64,000 nucleotides of DNA from Dictyophora rubrovolvata (taxonomy: Eukaryota; Basidiomycota; Agaricomycetes; Phallales; Phallaceae), in assembly GCA_029959195.1 (NCBI GenBank), contig CP114121.1, forward strand, positions 2,294,001 through 2,358,000. The letters are read 5' to 3'. The translations under genes were made by a program, and so were the position numbers. This document shows positions 36,301 to 49,100 of the stretch, piece after piece; position 1 is the stretch's first letter, and each line of letters opens with the position of its first letter. Under the pieces are notes generated by a model. It searched no databases. It was not told the DNA's origin and saw only the letters and a list, made by a program, of their open reading frames with translations.

Positions 36301-37120
36301 AGACTTAGTGTCAGCACCCAAATTACTGCTCTTAGACGTGCCTTATTAGGCAATGGAAAAGAAGAAAAGGCGATTTTCGGACGAGTAACAAACGTAAAAC
36401 TGGCCGTTTTTCTCTTGTACAGCTCATTCGGCTGACAGATTTGTTTACAAGGGTGAAATCCCTTTGATAGTTAATGCCGACAGCGCCGACATCATTGCAT
36501 CCATAATTATCCTGAAGAAAGAAGTGGAAGACTTGAATGGTGGACGGTTGAAATTAACTATTAGCGGTGCCGCTGAAGCACACTTACTCGCCTATGAACT
36601 TGGCCAGGCTAACATCGGTGTCATCATGACTCCCTTCCGTGCTACACCTTCAAATTGGGACCAAAAAGGAGTGTAAGTAGATTCCATGTCGTGCAAGCGC
36701 ATGACCCGTTCATTAACTTCATCGGTTTAGTCTACCTGGACCGCCTTTAACGCAAGATAATGCGGTGGGCGTTCTACTTGCAAATGGTGTTACAGTAGGC
36801 CTGGGAAGTATGCCCATGTGGCCTTGGACAGCGCGGCATCTTCGTCTCGATATCGCATGGGTATGTTGGGTTTTCCTTTTCCACTAATTAATGCGGCATA
36901 CTCATCAACAATGTGTCCGATGTAGGCTGCCATGATGAACCCGGGCATGACTAAAGCTGAAGCCTTGGCAATGGGAAGTACAAACATTGAAAAGTTGTTG
37001 GGAGTGAATATACCCACACATGTTAGAGACATGGTAGCTTACCACGGTGATATCTTTGATTTGAGCGCCAAGGCTGTCGCGGTTATTTCTCCCGAACGTC
37101 AGCTTGTGGACTTACTATAA
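33307..37120 (+). CDS. membrane-anchored amidohydrolase-family protein
   Basis: A metal-dependent amidohydrolase-like enzyme with an N-terminal cytoplasmic head and one membrane helix (about residues 27-50, FRFILGIVALCSSYNFGYLF). A first domain follows with VDVHSHAGV after the intron near 33801, GGVTSANILPGSADAIGGQ and HACGEN. KVKVHTHCYEAVDLDAF, AAFHHAAE and VAMKSDHPS come next. The C-terminal part repeats a shorter, degenerate version (VDLMGGTIGPAFTTFGS, GVTVGVVSPQSAGVFSG, LTISGAAEAHLLAYELGQ). It ends with VTVGLGSMPMWPW and the typical NIEKLLGV block; stop 37118-37120. About ten introns are seen. The family includes imidazolonepropionase-like proteins; the substrate is unknown. The two-part layout suggests an internal duplication. 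Confidence 0.85.
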
Positions 37121-37762
37121 CTGAAAACAAATGTGTTTGCTCAGCTGTGTAGTATTATATTTTCGTGATATTAGTTTCCATTGACCCTCAGCAACAATTT
37201 AGATGAAAGGATCGGAAAAGAAGTACATATCGTGAATGTTGGAAAAGCGGAGGTCGGGTAATGAAAATGAATCAGCAGTCGTGATAACCTTGAAGGCACA
37301 TGATCAATGAATTCTACCCGGGCAACTGAGTTAACAAGGCACATGAAGAAAAGCTTGATTCGTGGTGATTCCGAACGTCCCATGGTAAAACCCAGACAGA
37401 TGCATACACACGAGGGTTTTGATGGTGAAAACATTCGTCATTTTAAAATCACCTCGGTGGTGCCGCGTTTTTTCGATGAATTATGTAAATTGCGCCATGG
37501 TTCTTTTTGAAAAGCCGACTGTGAAATGGGTGATAAATGTGCTACTCAAAAGCCACTTTCGGTTCTTCACATACAGTGCAAGTAATCATATAGACGACGA
37601 ATCGGACGTATATGCACGTACGTATATTACAAATGAAGAAAGAAGAAATCGACCTTGGTAGATACTAGATAGTGCATCGGAAAGTCCCGGCGCGGAGCTA
37701 TGATTTGAGTTTCATTCTTCAAATAAATGTCTGAACAGCATCCATGAAAGCCGTATATTATC
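37121..37762. other. convergent intergenic region
   Basis: This lies between the 3' ends of the amidohydrolase and the DUF4188 gene. Short open frames (37307-37510, 37419-37661) lack domains. Nothing else is seen. Confidence 0.5.
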
Positions 37763-38990
37763 TCATTTCCATCTGTCTTGGTATTTTTGAGACTCAGGAT
37801 AGCCCAGTCGTCCGTTTGATGAGGCATATATCCCTGTGCCAGTGACCAGCGAGTTGCGGTACACCATCCGACTATCTTCAGTCTGAACTGCGTCCCACAT
37901 GTTACCAAGACCCATTCCTAATCGAATTAGTGACAGGCTTCAATCAGGAGGTGGTTAGTGGACGTACGAGGCATATTGTGATAGATGCCCTCTGCGTTTG
38001 TAACTTCGTAGATTTCATGCCAAACTCCAATCTTCGACCCAAACTTCGGCGATTCCTTCTGTAAGTTCATAAAACGAGCCCATGCAGGATAATGCGTTCC
38101 ATCTGCCTTATGAGCGAATTTCCAGATATGTTGGTAAGATCTCCAATATATGGCGATCTAATTTTGCAAATTGTGAGGAAAGAAAAAGTACATAATCATT
38201 AATTCATTAGCTTCGACAAGATGGTGAACCACTTACCATATTTCCATTTCCCGTAATGTCCTTTGCATGTACATAATTCTCGGCATTTAGGAAACCAGTG
38301 TCGTCCTCAGGAGGGGCTTCCCGCAGTTCTTCAATCATTTGGGTAATGACATCTCCCATGCCCTTATACTCAAGTTCGAGGGAACCCATTTTGGAGAAAC
38401 AGCGAGAACCGATGAGCATTAAAGCCAATTTAGGTTGTGTTTCCGCGGGTCCCGAAACAGCTATCTCGCCAGGCTCCTTTCCGGCATGAACGGGGTCTGC
38501 AAAATCGAGGAAAGCCGCCGTTTTACCTACAACAATTCCTGCGTCTTTGTCCTGCTTTGGAAATCCTACTTTCCTCAAGAGCCAGGGGACCATAGCTGAC
38601 AGGAAAATACACAGTCCAGGAATGTTATTATAAGGCGCCGGAAGGCAGTATGTAGAAAGTGCTTGTATTCCTATTCCGATGGTAACAAATCCTTGAATAC
38701 TGAAGACATCACGGATAATATGCTGAAGGCAACGAAACGTTAAGAAAATGGTCGAAAATATCAAATATCGTTAACATACAGCAACAACAGAATGCTTGTT
38801 AGAAGGACGCGATGGACGGTCACCAAAGACGAATCTAGGCGGGGACGGCATGAAATACACAACAGAAGCAGGGGGATTCTCCAATAAATTGTGACCACTT
38901 TTTTTATATAAGGAAAGATAGCGCAAGCCCGGGAAAAATAACTGGAACAGACGGACAAGGCGAAATTTACCGGAGTCTGTGAAGAAGCCA
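37763..38990 (-). CDS. DUF4188 (monooxygenase-like) protein with membrane segments
   Basis: DUF4188 proteins are small ferredoxin-like-fold proteins grouped with monooxygenases; their chemistry in basidiomycetes is not settled. Seen: SGKFRLVRLFQLFFPGLRYL, PPRFVFGDRPSRPSNKHSVVA, then after an intron the helix region GFVTIGIGIQALSTYCLPAP. The DUF4188 core follows: AIYWRSYQHIWKFAHKADGT (about 38095-38160), HYPAWARFMNLQKESPKFGS, then IGVWHEIYEVTNAEGIYHNM. The last exon starts MGLGNMWDAVQ and ends QKYQDRWK, stop 37763-37765. The 5' end is uncertain: the first clear codons follow an acceptor-like TTCACAG near 38970 and no ATG was found in frame, so a short first exon probably lies near 39000-39070. 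Confidence 0.75.
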
Positions 38991-40156
38991 AACAATTAAG
39001 GCTCCATCAGATCATGAGCGGACTAAGGGATATAACCCTACCCTGACGGAAGAAGCCCACATACAAAATTATCTCTCCGAGCCAGAAGTCCGCAGAAAAT
39101 TTTTTTCCACGTGTCGGCGCCGGTAATTATGATTGTACACATCGAACGTGTTCAATTGATTTGAGTCGTTTGAAGGTCTCTGTTACTTGTTGTTAATGAA
39201 CTGACCTGAAGAATGGAAATCTGAGCGCGATGTATGTATGAAATCAGGGGCAGTGCTTAATAAATGAATATCAAACACCCGATTTTCAGTTCTCGCCGGA
39301 CGAACTATCTTTGTTACTCCAACGGTTTAAGCATGGCACTTCAATTGAATTAGACGTCATGACAGTTGGTGGGAAAAGTTCAAATGGGGTGTGGTACATT
39401 GACTACATATACAGCAAAAGGTTAGGACTAGGACTTGAACTTGGCAATTCAATTCAAGAAATTAGCGGTGTGCAGTTACGAGAGCAATATAAACTTAAGG
39501 TCTGGGCTTTGACCAAACAATCAGTGACGTTTCTTAAAGGACATGGGCACCTGAGTAGTTGGCAAGTCTATTCATGGGAAAGCGCTAACTTACTCAAAGC
39601 ACGTCGGGTTTAAATATATATAGAGAACAGAGGGTCAGGTCGCTTCTCGGAATTCATCAGTGTGATATCTTCCTGAGAAAGGCTGGGTCGACTGAAAGGG
39701 ATAAATGTGGATCAAGTGAGGCCGAAAATGACACCGAGGCTGCAAGCACTGATCGTGGATGAAACTTCATGCCAGTCCTTATTTGGAGAATATCTGGCAG
39801 TTCGCGTAATCATTTTCAAGGGTTCACGTTGTGGCGAATTCGAAGAAGACTGGATTTTGGCTCATCCGAAGATTGTTTCTTTTGAATCAGATCGAGAAGA
39901 ACGTTGTGTTCCTAACTAGCCCGTTGCCATATGCACCAGGCCAATGATGTAATAGCTAATAGCATTACATAGGCGACACTGGACGTTTGGACGTTTTGTA
40001 AAATCAAAGACTTACGCCCGCGAAGTAGAATTCAAATTTCCAAGGTGAAAGAGGGTGAAAGTTGGATGACGGCACATAAATAACAACACAAACTTTCAAA
40101 GTCCGACATGCCGGTTTAGCCGTCATTTTGGATTCCAACTGCCGCCGCAATCCAAC
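38991..40156. other. spacer with two unassigned open frames
   Basis: Plus-strand frames 39311-39613 (100 codons) and 39707-39919 (70 codons) have no recognised domain, and I found no convincing splice joining them. They could be fragments of a decayed gene. The first exon of the DUF4188 gene may fall at the left end. Confidence 0.4.
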
Positions 40157-41500
40157 ATGACTGCCAAACCCACAAATCCTCCAATTGTAAGACCCAGTAT
40201 TGGAAATTCAATCATAATTAACAAATGCCAGGTATTTTAATATACAAGTCGTGCTTTTTGACTCTCGGTTCAACGAAAAGGTGACAGCGTTTAAACCCGG
40301 TCCTGGATGCCATTCGCAACGTTCCTAAAGAATTTGGCGACATTGTTCCTGACTTCAGGGTTGGTAGAACAACGGGCGTGTTATATCTAAGGTAGGCTCT
40401 TGTATACTTTCCATGTACTCAAAACATATTTGATCGCTTTGTATTTAAAGTTTGAAATACCATAGACTGCATCCGGAGTACATTCATGGTCGAATTGAAA
40501 AACTGGCAGGTCAATTTAACCTACGCATTTTGCTTATTTTATGTGATATAGTAAGTAACCGAAAATCTTCTTATTATACGCCCAGTTTGACTATTTACTT
40601 CTCTGTTCACAGAGCGAACATCAAGATCCTATCAGGGAGTTGACAAAGACTTGCCTTATCAATAACATCACCATATTTGTGGCTTGGTCGTGAGTCGTTT
40701 CTCAGAATCGTTCATCTATGATATATTAAATTCTCTTCAGGATAGACGAAGCAGCTCATTACCTAACGACGTTTAAACAGTTCGAACACAAGCCACCTGA
40801 TTTAATCAAAGAACGCGTCGATAAGGATTATGCTTCGATGCTCCGAGCGGGTCTCACTTCTATCAGGGGAATAAATAAGACAGATGTGGAGACGTTACGA
40901 ACAAATTTTGGTGTACGATCTTCATTTTCATCTCAATCATCCATCGATCTCTAAGGCAATCAAAGACAGTCACTCGCAAAGATTTCAAAAGCCTCTGAGC
41001 AGATGCTATTGAATCTACCCGGTTTCGGTCCCACAAAAGTCCGGCGATTACACGAGGCGTTTCAAAAGCCCTTCTATCCGAATAAGCAAAAGAATGCGTA
41101 TGACGCGTTTTCAGCCATGGCGAGCACCATCACAGAAGCAGACGAGTTGGCCTTTGTTGAAGAGGAAATGGCAAGGGCGCAAGCTGCAGTGGCTTCCTCC
41201 AGCAAAGTTCGTGTGGAAGATCTAGAAATGGGTAATATCGGGGCACCTTTGTTGTCTGGACAAGAGCCTACGGTTGAATCAAGATCGTCCGCTCCGGCCG
41301 AACGACCCCGTCGCCCAAGATCGCCGTCGCCTGTTTGGGATATTGAATTGGATCTTAATGACTCGCCACCCCCTGATATAGAAGAGTCAATAGAGCTGAA
41401 TAACGCTGTTCCTGCTCGTGGTGACAATCGGCCCTCTAAAAAATTAAAAGTTGTTCACACATTAGAAGATTCCGATAGTATATCTTCATTTGGGGATTGA
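40157..41500 (+). CDS. RAD10: ERCC1/Rad10 subunit of the XPF-type repair nuclease
   Basis: The non-catalytic partner of XPF/Rad1 in nucleotide excision repair, crosslink repair and single-strand annealing. Exons 40157-40231, 40288-40391, 40451-40550, 40613-40689, 40741-40912 and 40970-41500 sum to 1059 bases, giving 352 residues. Seen: RLNPVLDAIRNVPKEFGDIV, YHRLHPEYIHGRIEKL, FVAWSIDEAAHYLTTFKQFE and KPPDLIKERVDKDY. The helix-hairpin-helix part NKTDVETLRTNFGSLAKIS and LPGFGPTKVRRLHEAF follows. All are classic ERCC1 blocks. After them comes a non-conserved acidic, Ser/Pro-rich tail of about 130 residues with a KKLK patch, as in other basidiomycete orthologues. Confidence 0.95.
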
Positions 41501-43274
41501 CCTTGGAGCTATTGTTGGATCGGTTCAGCATTTATTTCAATCAATCTGATGTTGTTCGGCATGTCGCGACTGGAGTGGGTTCAAATGTTAATTGGCACCT
41601 GATCTATGCATACATGACCTGCTTCGTTCTTATTTCAGAAATGATAGTATACGACCCCTGAGAATCAATTGACTTCGAATTCGATTGGCGAACACTGATG
41701 TACTTTCATTTCCAAGTCACATGCATATTCATAATTATGAATTAAAAGCCGACGATACTTACCATGTGTACACACTCAGCTTGATGTTACCCTTTTTAAT
41801 TGCGGAACAGTCCACTGATGCTGATGTCATTGTTATTCGGCGCACATTAGCAATTCCAGAAAGATTGTTCCAGCTTCTGTCGTTTGTTTTTTATTATGAG
41901 CTTTTTTTCGTTCTTGTAAGACAGCAAGTTTGCAATGAATTTCCAAAACTCTAGACCGTCTCTCCATTTCATGATCACAGTGGATCCGGACACAGCGTGC
42001 AGTTACGTACTTCAGAGCCTACTGTCTTGACCCTAATCTGGGTTGAATGCGATTCTATTCCTTTGTTTCAAATGTGTTCATACTCTTAAATCGCGACAAC
42101 ATAGTGAAGTTTTTCCAGATGAAATTTCGAGATTGTATGTAGATTAGATAGTGAGCCTCTGAGTCAGCCACATAAATATAATCGTAGTAGTCTAATATAT
42201 AACTGTCATCGACTAGTCAAAAGCACTAGACTGTTTTTCCAGTATTCGTGAGTCTAATAGCCTATCTACAATTAGTTGTTAAATTGCATACTAAAACACA
42301 GCAAAAAGGATTTGAAGCCAGACGGGTATAGGAACGTCTGCCAGGAACATCTGTGATCTTTTCTTCCGTTGATTGCTCCTTTAGGCAGGTAGTGCAAATA
42401 ATAAAGAGGTTTAATGATACCAAATACTATGCAGTGCTTTCGAAAGAAGATTAGTAGCAATACTCAATATCTATACGCTGGTAGGAATAGCTATGCTGGG
42501 AATTCGATGGGCCTGAATTTTCAATCCAAAGGCTGCGTACATGCAAAGCTATAAAAAGTCAAAGTAGTCCAATAATTTTACAAGTATTTGATTGCAGTGC
42601 TCAGCCTCTCCTCCAAACCGGAGCTTTGTCCGAAGTGTCCTAAGTATCATAATTGCCGCGGCAATGATACTGGTCCGTGCACGACATGTGTTCGGCTCGC
42701 CGGCACCCGGATGGGGTATATAAGGAGGGCACCTGCCATCTCTGGTTTCCTCAGAACATACTCAGCTAGGATCTATTCTATAGAAACTAACTCGAGTCTC
42801 GCATGTTTAAACGTGCCACAACCTTCTAATCCATTCGATGATAGTTGGCACTGACCCGTCATACTGAGAACATGCCCTTTGGGGCTCGAGGACGTCGGTC
42901 TCCATGATTACTCCTTCTTTCGGGGGAGTCTGACTGGTTGACCAACGGGCGCGGTGCTTGTCTGATGGATTCTCGTTGTGCTAGAATTAGTAGTAATTTC
43001 CGTAGAATGTTTAGATTGAAAATATATCGTTTTTGGTTTTATTATTTCAGTTTTTGTTTGAATTTAACTTCGTTCTTAAATGCTATTCACTGTGGAAGGA
43101 CCGCATCTATATGAGTGTATGGCATATGGTTAGCTGCGCAAAGAAATGTATATTAGAGAGGATCCCAACGAAGTCCGAGAAAATGAATATAATATATTTA
43201 TTTACATATAGATAAGTGGTAGCCTCTTTAGTCCGCAATAATAATGAAATGCAAATGATACAAAATAAAACGCA
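41501..43274. other. spacer without a recognised gene
   Basis: About 1.8 kb with low coding signal. A plus-strand frame at 42588-42854 contains a Cys-rich stretch (CPKCPKYHNCRGND then CTTC), but no family was recognised and the length is within chance. Nothing else is seen. Confidence 0.45.
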
Positions 43275-45946
43275 TTAAATTCGGGTCGTTGTGGATAAAA
43301 GTCGAATACCACCATTCCGCAACATCTCATCTTCAGCTGACTCATGGCCAGCATCATCTTCTTGGTCAATATCACCTTCTGTCTCGGAAAGATCATGAAC
43401 AAGACTGAGACTCTGCTCTCGATCTTCGTGTTTGCTGCTGCTCGGATACTGCCTCGGCGTCCGTGGTGTCGATGGTTGCTGGCTTTTGGAGCTTGTTCGA
43501 GCGTGAGACCGGCGACTGCTGGAAGGGGGGGCTCTATCATCGTATGATACCTGTTGTTTCCGTGGGGTGGTGGGCGTGGGCAGTGGTTGTGTAGCAATAT
43601 TAAATGGATCCGAAAAAGTCATATTATGGAACGTCCCGCGTCCAGTTTCGCCTGCAGAATCAGAAAAGGTTTCTTCGCCTATTGCATTGTGTGAAGGAGA
43701 CGTCGGTGTGCGGTCATGTCGTACAAGTATCGATGAGGTGCTGCTTAAAGCCCGAGACTGATGAACTGGTGCCAGACGATCATTCCCTTTCCTTGACGAC
43801 GGGTAATAGTGCTCTACGTCCTCGTCGTTGAATTTGATAGCGGGCGAACGTGGAGGGGGAGATGAGATCGTAAGAGACGTAGCTGAGATGGATGCCCCAT
43901 CGTTTCCGCTTCCCTCGACGGTGCCTGGTAAGCCATCTGGCTGTAAGGCAACAGGGGCGTCGTAGAGCTGATGTCTCTGTAATTCGCCTGCTCCGTCTTG
44001 TCTTGGATGGACACCATGCCGACGTTGTGGTAAGCCGGTTCCTCCGCTTTGATTCATGGTACTCAATGACCGACTGAGGTGTTTGACGCTCTTGGCGCGA
44101 ACCATACTTCCAAATGCGCCGAAAGATCCACGCAAGGCATCCATCCCGGGGTCTTCAGCTTTGCTGAGCATCTTCTCGCCGTTGTCGTCATCGTCAACGA
44201 AAGTACGAGAGGCCTGAAGAAGCATCGTCGATCGTCGGTCAAGTTTCTTCAGCTGCGTAGGATCAACCTTGCTCATTTGAAGAACAGTGATTCCGGCACC
44301 TAGAAACATAAATATTTAGGACAATTATCTCAACTCCTTTTGAGACGCTCCATCTGCTCACAAATTACCAGGAAACCCATGACGAGGGTTAGGATTTGCG
44401 GTACAGTCGCCGAGAGGCCTTTAAACAGGACCTGAGAGGGGAAATGAGGTCGGAGTTTCACGGTTTCCAAATGAAAGTTGTACATACGACAGACGTAACG
44501 AGGGTGAAACCGGTAAATATGACATAGTATGTCGGGGTAACTGGATTGAGATGAGAAGCTGTCTTTGTTTCTTAATATATAAAAGTTGTATACCCATGGC
44601 TATGATAGGATTAGACATGTTTGAAAGTACAATTGTGAGGTAGTAAACTTACCAGTATTAAAGCGCGCCAGCGCCATGTTAAGGTAGTAGACTTCGGTCA
44701 CTGGACATCCATTGATGTTAGGGTACCGGTGCAAAGAGTACAAGGTAAAGATGGACTTACATAGTGTGCAAATGACAAACACAATTAAGAAATAAATAAA
44801 AAAGTTTTTAAACTATGGTAAGAGGTCTTTTGGATCAGTTCACCGAACGTTCATCAATTAATATCAAATGTGCACAAACCTGGGTCTCGTGTAAAAACAG
44901 GGTAGTAACGATCGCTCCTCCAAGGCCGGTTGTCGTGCTGACACTCAAACCACCTATCATACTGCAAACCGCAATGCACCATAACATGTTTTTCTTGCCA
45001 TATCGTGGAATGAAATAAATAATGATAACCAGGGAAGCTGCAATTAGTAATCCTCCGAACACGAGGAAAGATGGCGCAAGGAAAAGCTTTTCGAAATCTT
45101 TAATATGGCCGACAGTTGCTTCTTGCGGACCTGACATTAATGAAAAGTGAGCTCAGAATTGGAGATATTGAAATTTGGAATGAGGTCTTCATCTCAGTCC
45201 ATACCATTCAAAGCAATAATGATTGAGCCAACTATGGATAAAAAACAACCGACCCATCCGAAGAATGTTAATTTTTCGTTCAAAAAGATGGAGGAAAGTA
45301 CTGCGCAGATGACAACAGATAGGGCCCCTAGCGGTGTCTGTGTCCGATCGGGAATTAACAATGATGGGCTGTAAGCCAGTGCCAGTATGATGTAAACACA
45401 GCCCACGTACGACAATAACAGCGGGCACGAATGCGTAGGCAGCAAAGTTGCAGAATTCGCCTGAGATAGTGTCAATCAGAAAAAAAGAAAGAAAGAAAAA
45501 AACAAGGAATCGGATTTGTTGTGCCAGCGCCGTAGATGGCGTACCTAGTATCATCATTGTCATACCGGTCCACCACATGGGCTGATTGATTGGTCGTGAG
45601 ATGAGACGAAACAATACTAACAGAAAAGTAATGCTTACTGATTTGAGATAGGCCACACCTTCACCCAGCTCATTACCGGACTTCAAAGATGAACGCAGTA
45701 AACCTTTCTTTTTAAACACGAAACTCGACCCGATCAGCAAGCCTATCATGACAAAAGTTAGGCAAGGAATGGGCAAACGAACGAGTGCCAATCTACCTGA
45801 GGCAATGGCTAAAACCACGCCAATGATCTATAGGAAAATCCCATATGACAAGAGACGAAGGCAAAGGCACGGGCACTACTTACCTTGAACGATGACGGTA
45901 GTTGTGGAATGCCAGTATTGGAAGTCGCAGTTGGACTGTTGGCCAT
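43275..45946 (-). CDS. NIPA-type magnesium transporter
   Basis: A multi-pass membrane protein of the NIPA (DUF803) family, which moves Mg2+ and resembles drug/metabolite transporters. The start at 45946 gives MANSPTATSNTGIPQLPSSF, then FVMIGLLIGSSFVFKKKGLL. WWTGMTMMILG, CNFAAYAFVPAVIVTPLGAL, VVICAVLSSIFLNEKLTFFG and VGCFLSIVGSIIIALNG follow (about 45190-45480). Then come LVFGGLLIAASLVIIIYFIP and the middle helices (44835-45110). This is the expected NIPA helix order with at least seven introns. A cytoplasmic tail of about 300 residues (43275-44270) is rich in Ser, Thr, Pro and Arg and ends in an acidic stretch. The stop is at 43275-43277. It shares a 251-base divergent region with adenylate cyclase. 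Confidence 0.9.
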
Positions 45947-46197
45947 GAGAAATAGTAATTTAATGAATAAACTAAGAGAAAGAGAAGAGCTGCCGTTGTT
46001 ATAAATGAAAAAAATGTGGTCTCTGCCAGCAAAAGTGATTACTTTGAAATATCAAAAGAACAACCGGCCTCAGGTAACAACGACAAGCCCGTAACGAGGT
46101 CCTGGGGATATAGTGCTTATTACGTAAGTTTGGGCCCAAAAAACGATAATAGACAGCATCTCAAGTGGTCGCGGCTTTCCCCGAGAGAGCGACAACG
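45947..46197. promoter_or_regulatory. divergent promoter region, NIPA transporter / adenylate cyclase
   Basis: 251 bases separate the two start codons, which face away from each other. I see no clear TATA box. Both genes are likely driven from overlapping elements. Confidence 0.5.
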
Positions 46198-49100
46198 ATG
46201 CAAACCTCTTCAATATCAATGTCGACAGATATGTCGCTGGACGACTATTCATTCGTCTCACCACGGACGCCGTCCTCAGAAGACATTATGGCTGTGGCTC
46301 CTTGGCAGGAGTTTGAGAACCAACTTCCTCAGAAACGGAGCTTTACGAGTCGGGTGCTCAATCTACAAAGCGGGTCATCGTCATTGAATGACCTTTCGCG
46401 TACACGAAACTCTGAAGATTCGATGGACTCGCATCGAAGATTAAACATTTTGAAGCAGTTGAAAAACAGAGTTAGCCGGCCGAATCTAAAGAAGCCCTCA
46501 CAGGACCAGACGCCTTCGCAGCAACCTCCCTTTCCGCAGAGTGATATTGACCTTTCCTCTACTCTTTATCCTCAGCCCACTACCATACTTCGAGTGCCAT
46601 CCCCAATTCATCGAAAAAAGTCGGGAGGAAGACTGGGCAAGCAAAAATCTCCGATACCGATTGCGCCGCCTCTCCCACCTCGCTCAAAAGATTATGAGCA
46701 GCCGCCGTTTGAATTTTCAATGGATAAAATCAGAGACGTTTCATTACATGAAATCGTCAAGGATTTTGCCCCCGGTGATAGGCGACACGAACTGTCAAAC
46801 TCGGAATCTACTTCAAGTCCGAGCTTCGAAGAGGAACCACCGCTCAGCTTCATTGATCCCTTCCGGAAAGCTTCACAGCAAACCTTGTACGATCGAGTGC
46901 CAGGACCAGGATTAGCTCCTTTTTTATCTGAGCCATTGCGGAAGCTTGGTTCATCCGGCAACAATACCGCAGACGATGGAGCCTCTTGGACTGCCCCTCA
47001 GAGCTGGGCCGTTGGAGCGGTAGATATGGACCCCTCTCTTGATGACCAGAGCACCGATGAGGAAGTCGATAATGATGTGTCCGAAGATTCAAATGAACCC
47101 CCGTCAGTTATTTCGCAAGGCTTATCGAGTTCGTATACCGCGAGTACGTTAAGAGATCCGCCTTTCTTGGTGGACAAGCGGAAACCATCTTCGAATCTGG
47201 CGAATGAAGTCTACCCGTTTCGTAAAGGTTCGAGAGATAGATCAGATAGGCCACAGGGAACACCGGTTCGTTTGTTATGACGCGCTAACGGACAAAAACA
47301 AGTCTCATGCTAACAAAATGATTTGGATAGTATCTTATCCGGGTGGATCGTGATGACCTGGCGCAATATCACGTTGTTGAATGTTATTTACACACGACTG
47401 TTAATGATCTTCAAAAGTTTCTTCGGCGGAAAATCTTCCAGAAAGGCGATGCAGAAAAGTCTAGACACGATCTTAGTGAGATTAACAAATCGAGAAATAA
47501 TAGCACTGCAGGTGCTATGAATGACACCAGCTCGTTCGTCGATTCAGCCATGGCAATTGAACCACACAGGTTATACTTGCGTGAGAGAGGACGAGGTGTG
47601 TTTTCTTACTAACATGAATACAGTATACTAACAAAGTTTAAAAGAACGGCTATTGGCTCCTACCGAGAAACCAGCTGTTATTGTACGTCGTCGACTTGAA
47701 CAGGCCGGTTATACTGCCGCAGATGGATGCGAGAAGCTTGGTGTAACGGAATTGCCCTTCTTGCTCAAATTTGTTTACCGCAGTGAGCAGCTCGGAAAAC
47801 CACTTGTTTACGAACGGTATACCCTTCCCGAGATACCCAGAGACCCCGAGCCCATCAAGCTCGACCTCTCCGGAAAAAGTCTTCGTGCCATTCCAGCCGT
47901 ATGCTATCCGTACGTTTCAAGGATTGATAGCTTTGACCTTTCCAAAAATCCTTTACTGGAGATCCCACTCGATTTCGCGGAGCAATGTGTTAACCTACGC
48001 AGTCTGCTATTGAAGCATATGACCATGAAAAAAGTTCCTCAGTCTGTACGACATATCAAATCACTTGAAGCCTTGGATTTGTCGTGTAATCGTTTAATCG
48101 ACCTCGATGAAGCTGGCCTTAACGAACTTCCAAAGTTGGTTGAACTCAAGATGCCGAATAACAGAATAGACCACCTTCCAGTCTTGACTACCGTCCGGAT
48201 ATTGAACATCTCGAATAACAAGTTCGAAGTATTTCCCGAGACTGTTTGTCAGATGCGTAATTTGGAACAGCTGGATATATCTTTCAATACGATCTCAAAG
48301 CTCCCAGCCGGACTAGGAAAACTTACGGAATTGCGACGTCTTAACATTGCTGGAAATCAGGTCTGCGAGTTTCCCCTCGAGTGTTCTCACCTCGTCAATC
48401 TCGTCGAGCTTGACTGTCGCCGGAATAATATCACCGATTTGCTGGTCATCTGCAAATTGCCTAGACTACGGACACTGCGCGCAGATCATAATTCCGTCAG
48501 TGCATTGGATTTATCTCTGGGACCAAGTTTTAAGACCCTAGAAGTCACAAATAATGACATTACGCGACTTACGCTCATACCCGGCTCTACTCAAACAAGA
48601 ACGTTCTCCCTTACACATCTGGATATCTCACACGCCAAACTTTCCTCCCTGAACGACTTTGCGTTGACAGCTTTGACATCTTTGACCTCGCTGAAGTTGG
48701 ACTACAATTCATTCCGGAGTCTACCTGATGCGATATGTTCTCTCACGGATTTGTATGTTCTTTCATGTACCGATAACGAACTTGATTCGCTTCCCACCAA
48801 CATTGGCCAATTGAAGAAGCTTCGAGTGCTAGATATGCATAATAACAATCTAACCGAGGTCTCGCCTGGTATCTGGGAATGTGGCGCGCTGGAAAAGATT
48901 AACATGACCTCGAATCTTATTAAAGTCTGGCACGATCCACTATCACCCACGGAAGGTACCAAGGATGATATTCGGATTGGTTACCGTGATCGCAAGATGT
49001 CCGGCTCAGCATCAATCGTAGCTGCCCTCCAGCCTTTCCAGCCTCCGCTAGCGCATTCTCTGAAGGAGCTTTACCTCGGAGACAACAGACTCGATGATGA

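Noticed and set aside
39311-39919. Two plus-strand frames as a candidate gene
   Set aside because: No in-frame splice joining and no domain; left as unassigned.
42588-42854. Cys-rich frame resembling a zinc-binding peptide
   Set aside because: No recognised spacing or family and no clear upstream exon; its length is compatible with chance.
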